Shown here: piece after piece, positions 42,156 to 42,715 of the stretch | How positions within the stretch are numbered: the first letter of the stretch is position 1 | How the letters are laid out: each line of letters opens with the position of its first letter | NCBI GenBank assembly: GCA_022826865.1 | Contig: JAJDUC010000087.1 | Coordinates: 1 to 42,715 of the forward strand | Direction: 5' to 3' | DNA length: 42,715 bases | From: Anaerolineae bacterium | GTDB taxonomy: Bacteria; Chloroflexota; Anaerolineae; Aggregatilineales; Phototrophicaceae | The notes under the pieces: model-generated | What the model was told of the DNA's origin: nothing | Seen by the model: only the letters and a program-made list of their open reading frames with translations | Databases searched by the model: none | Position numbers and translations under genes: made by a program

Positions 42156-42341
42156 CCTATCATCCTTAAGCGTCTTCCAAATTGCAGTCCTCAGCAGAGT
42201 TTACCCACTGCAAAGTCTCTTCGCCAAAAGCCCTTCATTCTCCGCATTACGACGAAACGCAGGGTAATCGCATCAAATTTTCTTTACTGCAGAGGACACA
42301 GAAGTAACATCAGGAAAGTAATGCAACAATCTGAAGAACGG

Positions 42342-42353
42342 TGTAGGGGCGAT
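42342..42353. repeat. Half palindrome cut by the insertion sequence
   Basis: TGTAGGGGCGATTC (42342-42355) matches the left edge of the dispersed palindromes, but the right arm is missing. It is replaced by TGTGGACAGTGTTGAAAAAC from about 42356, which suggests the insertion sequence landed here. Confidence 0.55.
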
Positions 42354-42715
42354 TCTGTGGACAGTGTTGAAAAACTGGATTGACCTATAATGACATTGTA
42401 TCTCAATGATAACGGGGTGAGATGTCATTGAAACAGGCCTTTCCAAAAGAGATTCCTGTGACAACCCGTGAGGTAGTCGAGTCCATGTTGCCTGCCGATA
42501 GCGTGTGCCGCTTGCTCGGCGACAAGGCCGAAGAGATTATTGATGAGAGCGCCTTGGCCGCGATGTATCATCAAACTGGTCGCGGCGGCATCAATCCTGT
42601 GCTACTATGCTTTGTGCTGGTCTTGCAGTTTTTGGAGAAGCTGCCGGATCGTCAGGCGGCTGAGATGGTCAAGATGCGCATGGATGGACGGAGGCAAATA
42701 CGCGCTGCGTCAGGA
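42354..42715 (+). mobile_element. Left part of an IS1182-like insertion sequence (runs off the window)
   Basis: Begins near TGTGGACAGTGTTGAAAAAC and contains the start of a transposase gene with its ribosome site (GGGGTGAG). The right end and the inverted repeats lie outside the window, so the exact left boundary is an estimate. A TATAAT at 42386-42391 has no good -35. Confidence 0.6.
42422..42715 (+). CDS. IS1182-like transposase, N-terminal fragment with likely frameshift
   Basis: 98 codons from ATG 42422 to the window edge. It reads MSLKQAFPKEIPVTT..., PADSVCRLLGDKAEE, GRGGINPVLLCFVLVLQFLE and KLPDRQAAEMVKMRMD, matching the N-terminal DUF772-type domain of IS1182/IS5-like transposases, where L-S-D-R-Q-A-A-D-x-V is followed by R-I-D-W-K-Y-A-L. 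Here the expected W-K-Y-A-L-R-Q continues in another frame (K-Y-A-L-R-Q from 42696), so there is a small insertion or frameshift between about 42681 and 42696. The copy may be dead, or the contig end may carry an error. The catalytic DDE part is not in the window. Confidence 0.75.
   Translation, partial: MSLKQAFPKEIPVTTREVVESMLPADSVCRLLGDKAEEIIDESALAAMYHQTGRGGINPVLLCFVLVLQFLEKLPDRQAAEMVKMRMDGRRQIRAASG

Noticed and set aside
41169..42383. Plus-strand open frame of 404 codons opposite the Asp-box protein
   Set aside because: It mirrors the Asp-box gene and then runs into intergenic repeat and IS sequence; no recognisable domain.

Overview
The window reads as accessory catabolic sequence from a GC-rich (about 60%) environmental bacterium. 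I infer Chloroflexota, Anaerolineae/Caldilineae-like, with moderate confidence. The grounds are the substrate-binding proteins whose signal peptides end in A-x-A followed by Q-D-D, the many TTG/GTG starts behind strong Shine-Dalgarno (SD) sites, the dense families of amino-acid and peptide catabolic genes (M81, MmgE/PrpD, enolase superfamily, aspartoacylase-like), and the scattered TAGGGGCG-type palindromes. No rRNA, tRNA or CRISPR array was seen.

Layout. 1-1342 (+): the end of a sugar ABC importer (two permeases) and a collapsed remnant of an N-acylglucosamine 2-epimerase-type gene. 1332-4134 (-): a serine hydrolase and an MFS transporter. 4215-4529: a perfect sigma70-type promoter, repeated operator-like boxes and a hairpin-rich leader. 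4530-18777 (+): a long run holding two aminotransferase-fold proteins, an SDR, an Ldh2-family oxidoreductase, three aspartoacylase/AstE-like proteins, an S9 peptidase, an MFS exporter, two ornithine-cyclodeaminase-like (OCD) proteins and an M24-fold protein. 18859-21771 (-): two M81 (MlrC-like) peptidases. 22227-27951 (+): an OSBS/NSAR-like enolase, a class-A-beta-lactamase-fold hydrolase, and a family-5 binding protein with DppB/DppC permeases. 27948-28913 (-): a cysteine-synthase-like enzyme. 29203-30018 (+): a COG3375-like GNAT acyltransferase. 30015-38842 (-): a seven-gene catabolic/import operon bracketed by two MmgE/PrpD proteins. 39027-42155 (-): a giant sortilin-like Asp-box protein. 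42354-end: the left part of an IS1182-like insertion sequence.

How the parts fit together. Peptidases and deacylases (S9, M81 x2, M24-like, AstE-like x3, serine hydrolases), two peptide-type importers and many amino-acid enzymes suggest scavenging of modified, N-acylated, D-configured or non-ribosomal peptides. An NSAR-like enolase, a COG3375 GNAT and aspartoacylase-like deacylases in one window recall the published D-to-L amino-acid conversion route through N-succinyl amino acids. That link is inference.

The most unusual feature is that several enzymes carry changed catalytic residues, sometimes beside an intact relative: an aminotransferase with Glu where the PLP lysine belongs (next to a canonical one), an AstE-like protein that has lost its zinc ligands (next to two canonical ones), an M24 protein with a shuffled metal-ligand set, an Ldh2 enzyme with its SHG motif changed to GQG, and two PrpD proteins that share a His-to-Asp change. 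This looks like a cluster of rewired or partner-type pseudoenzymes.
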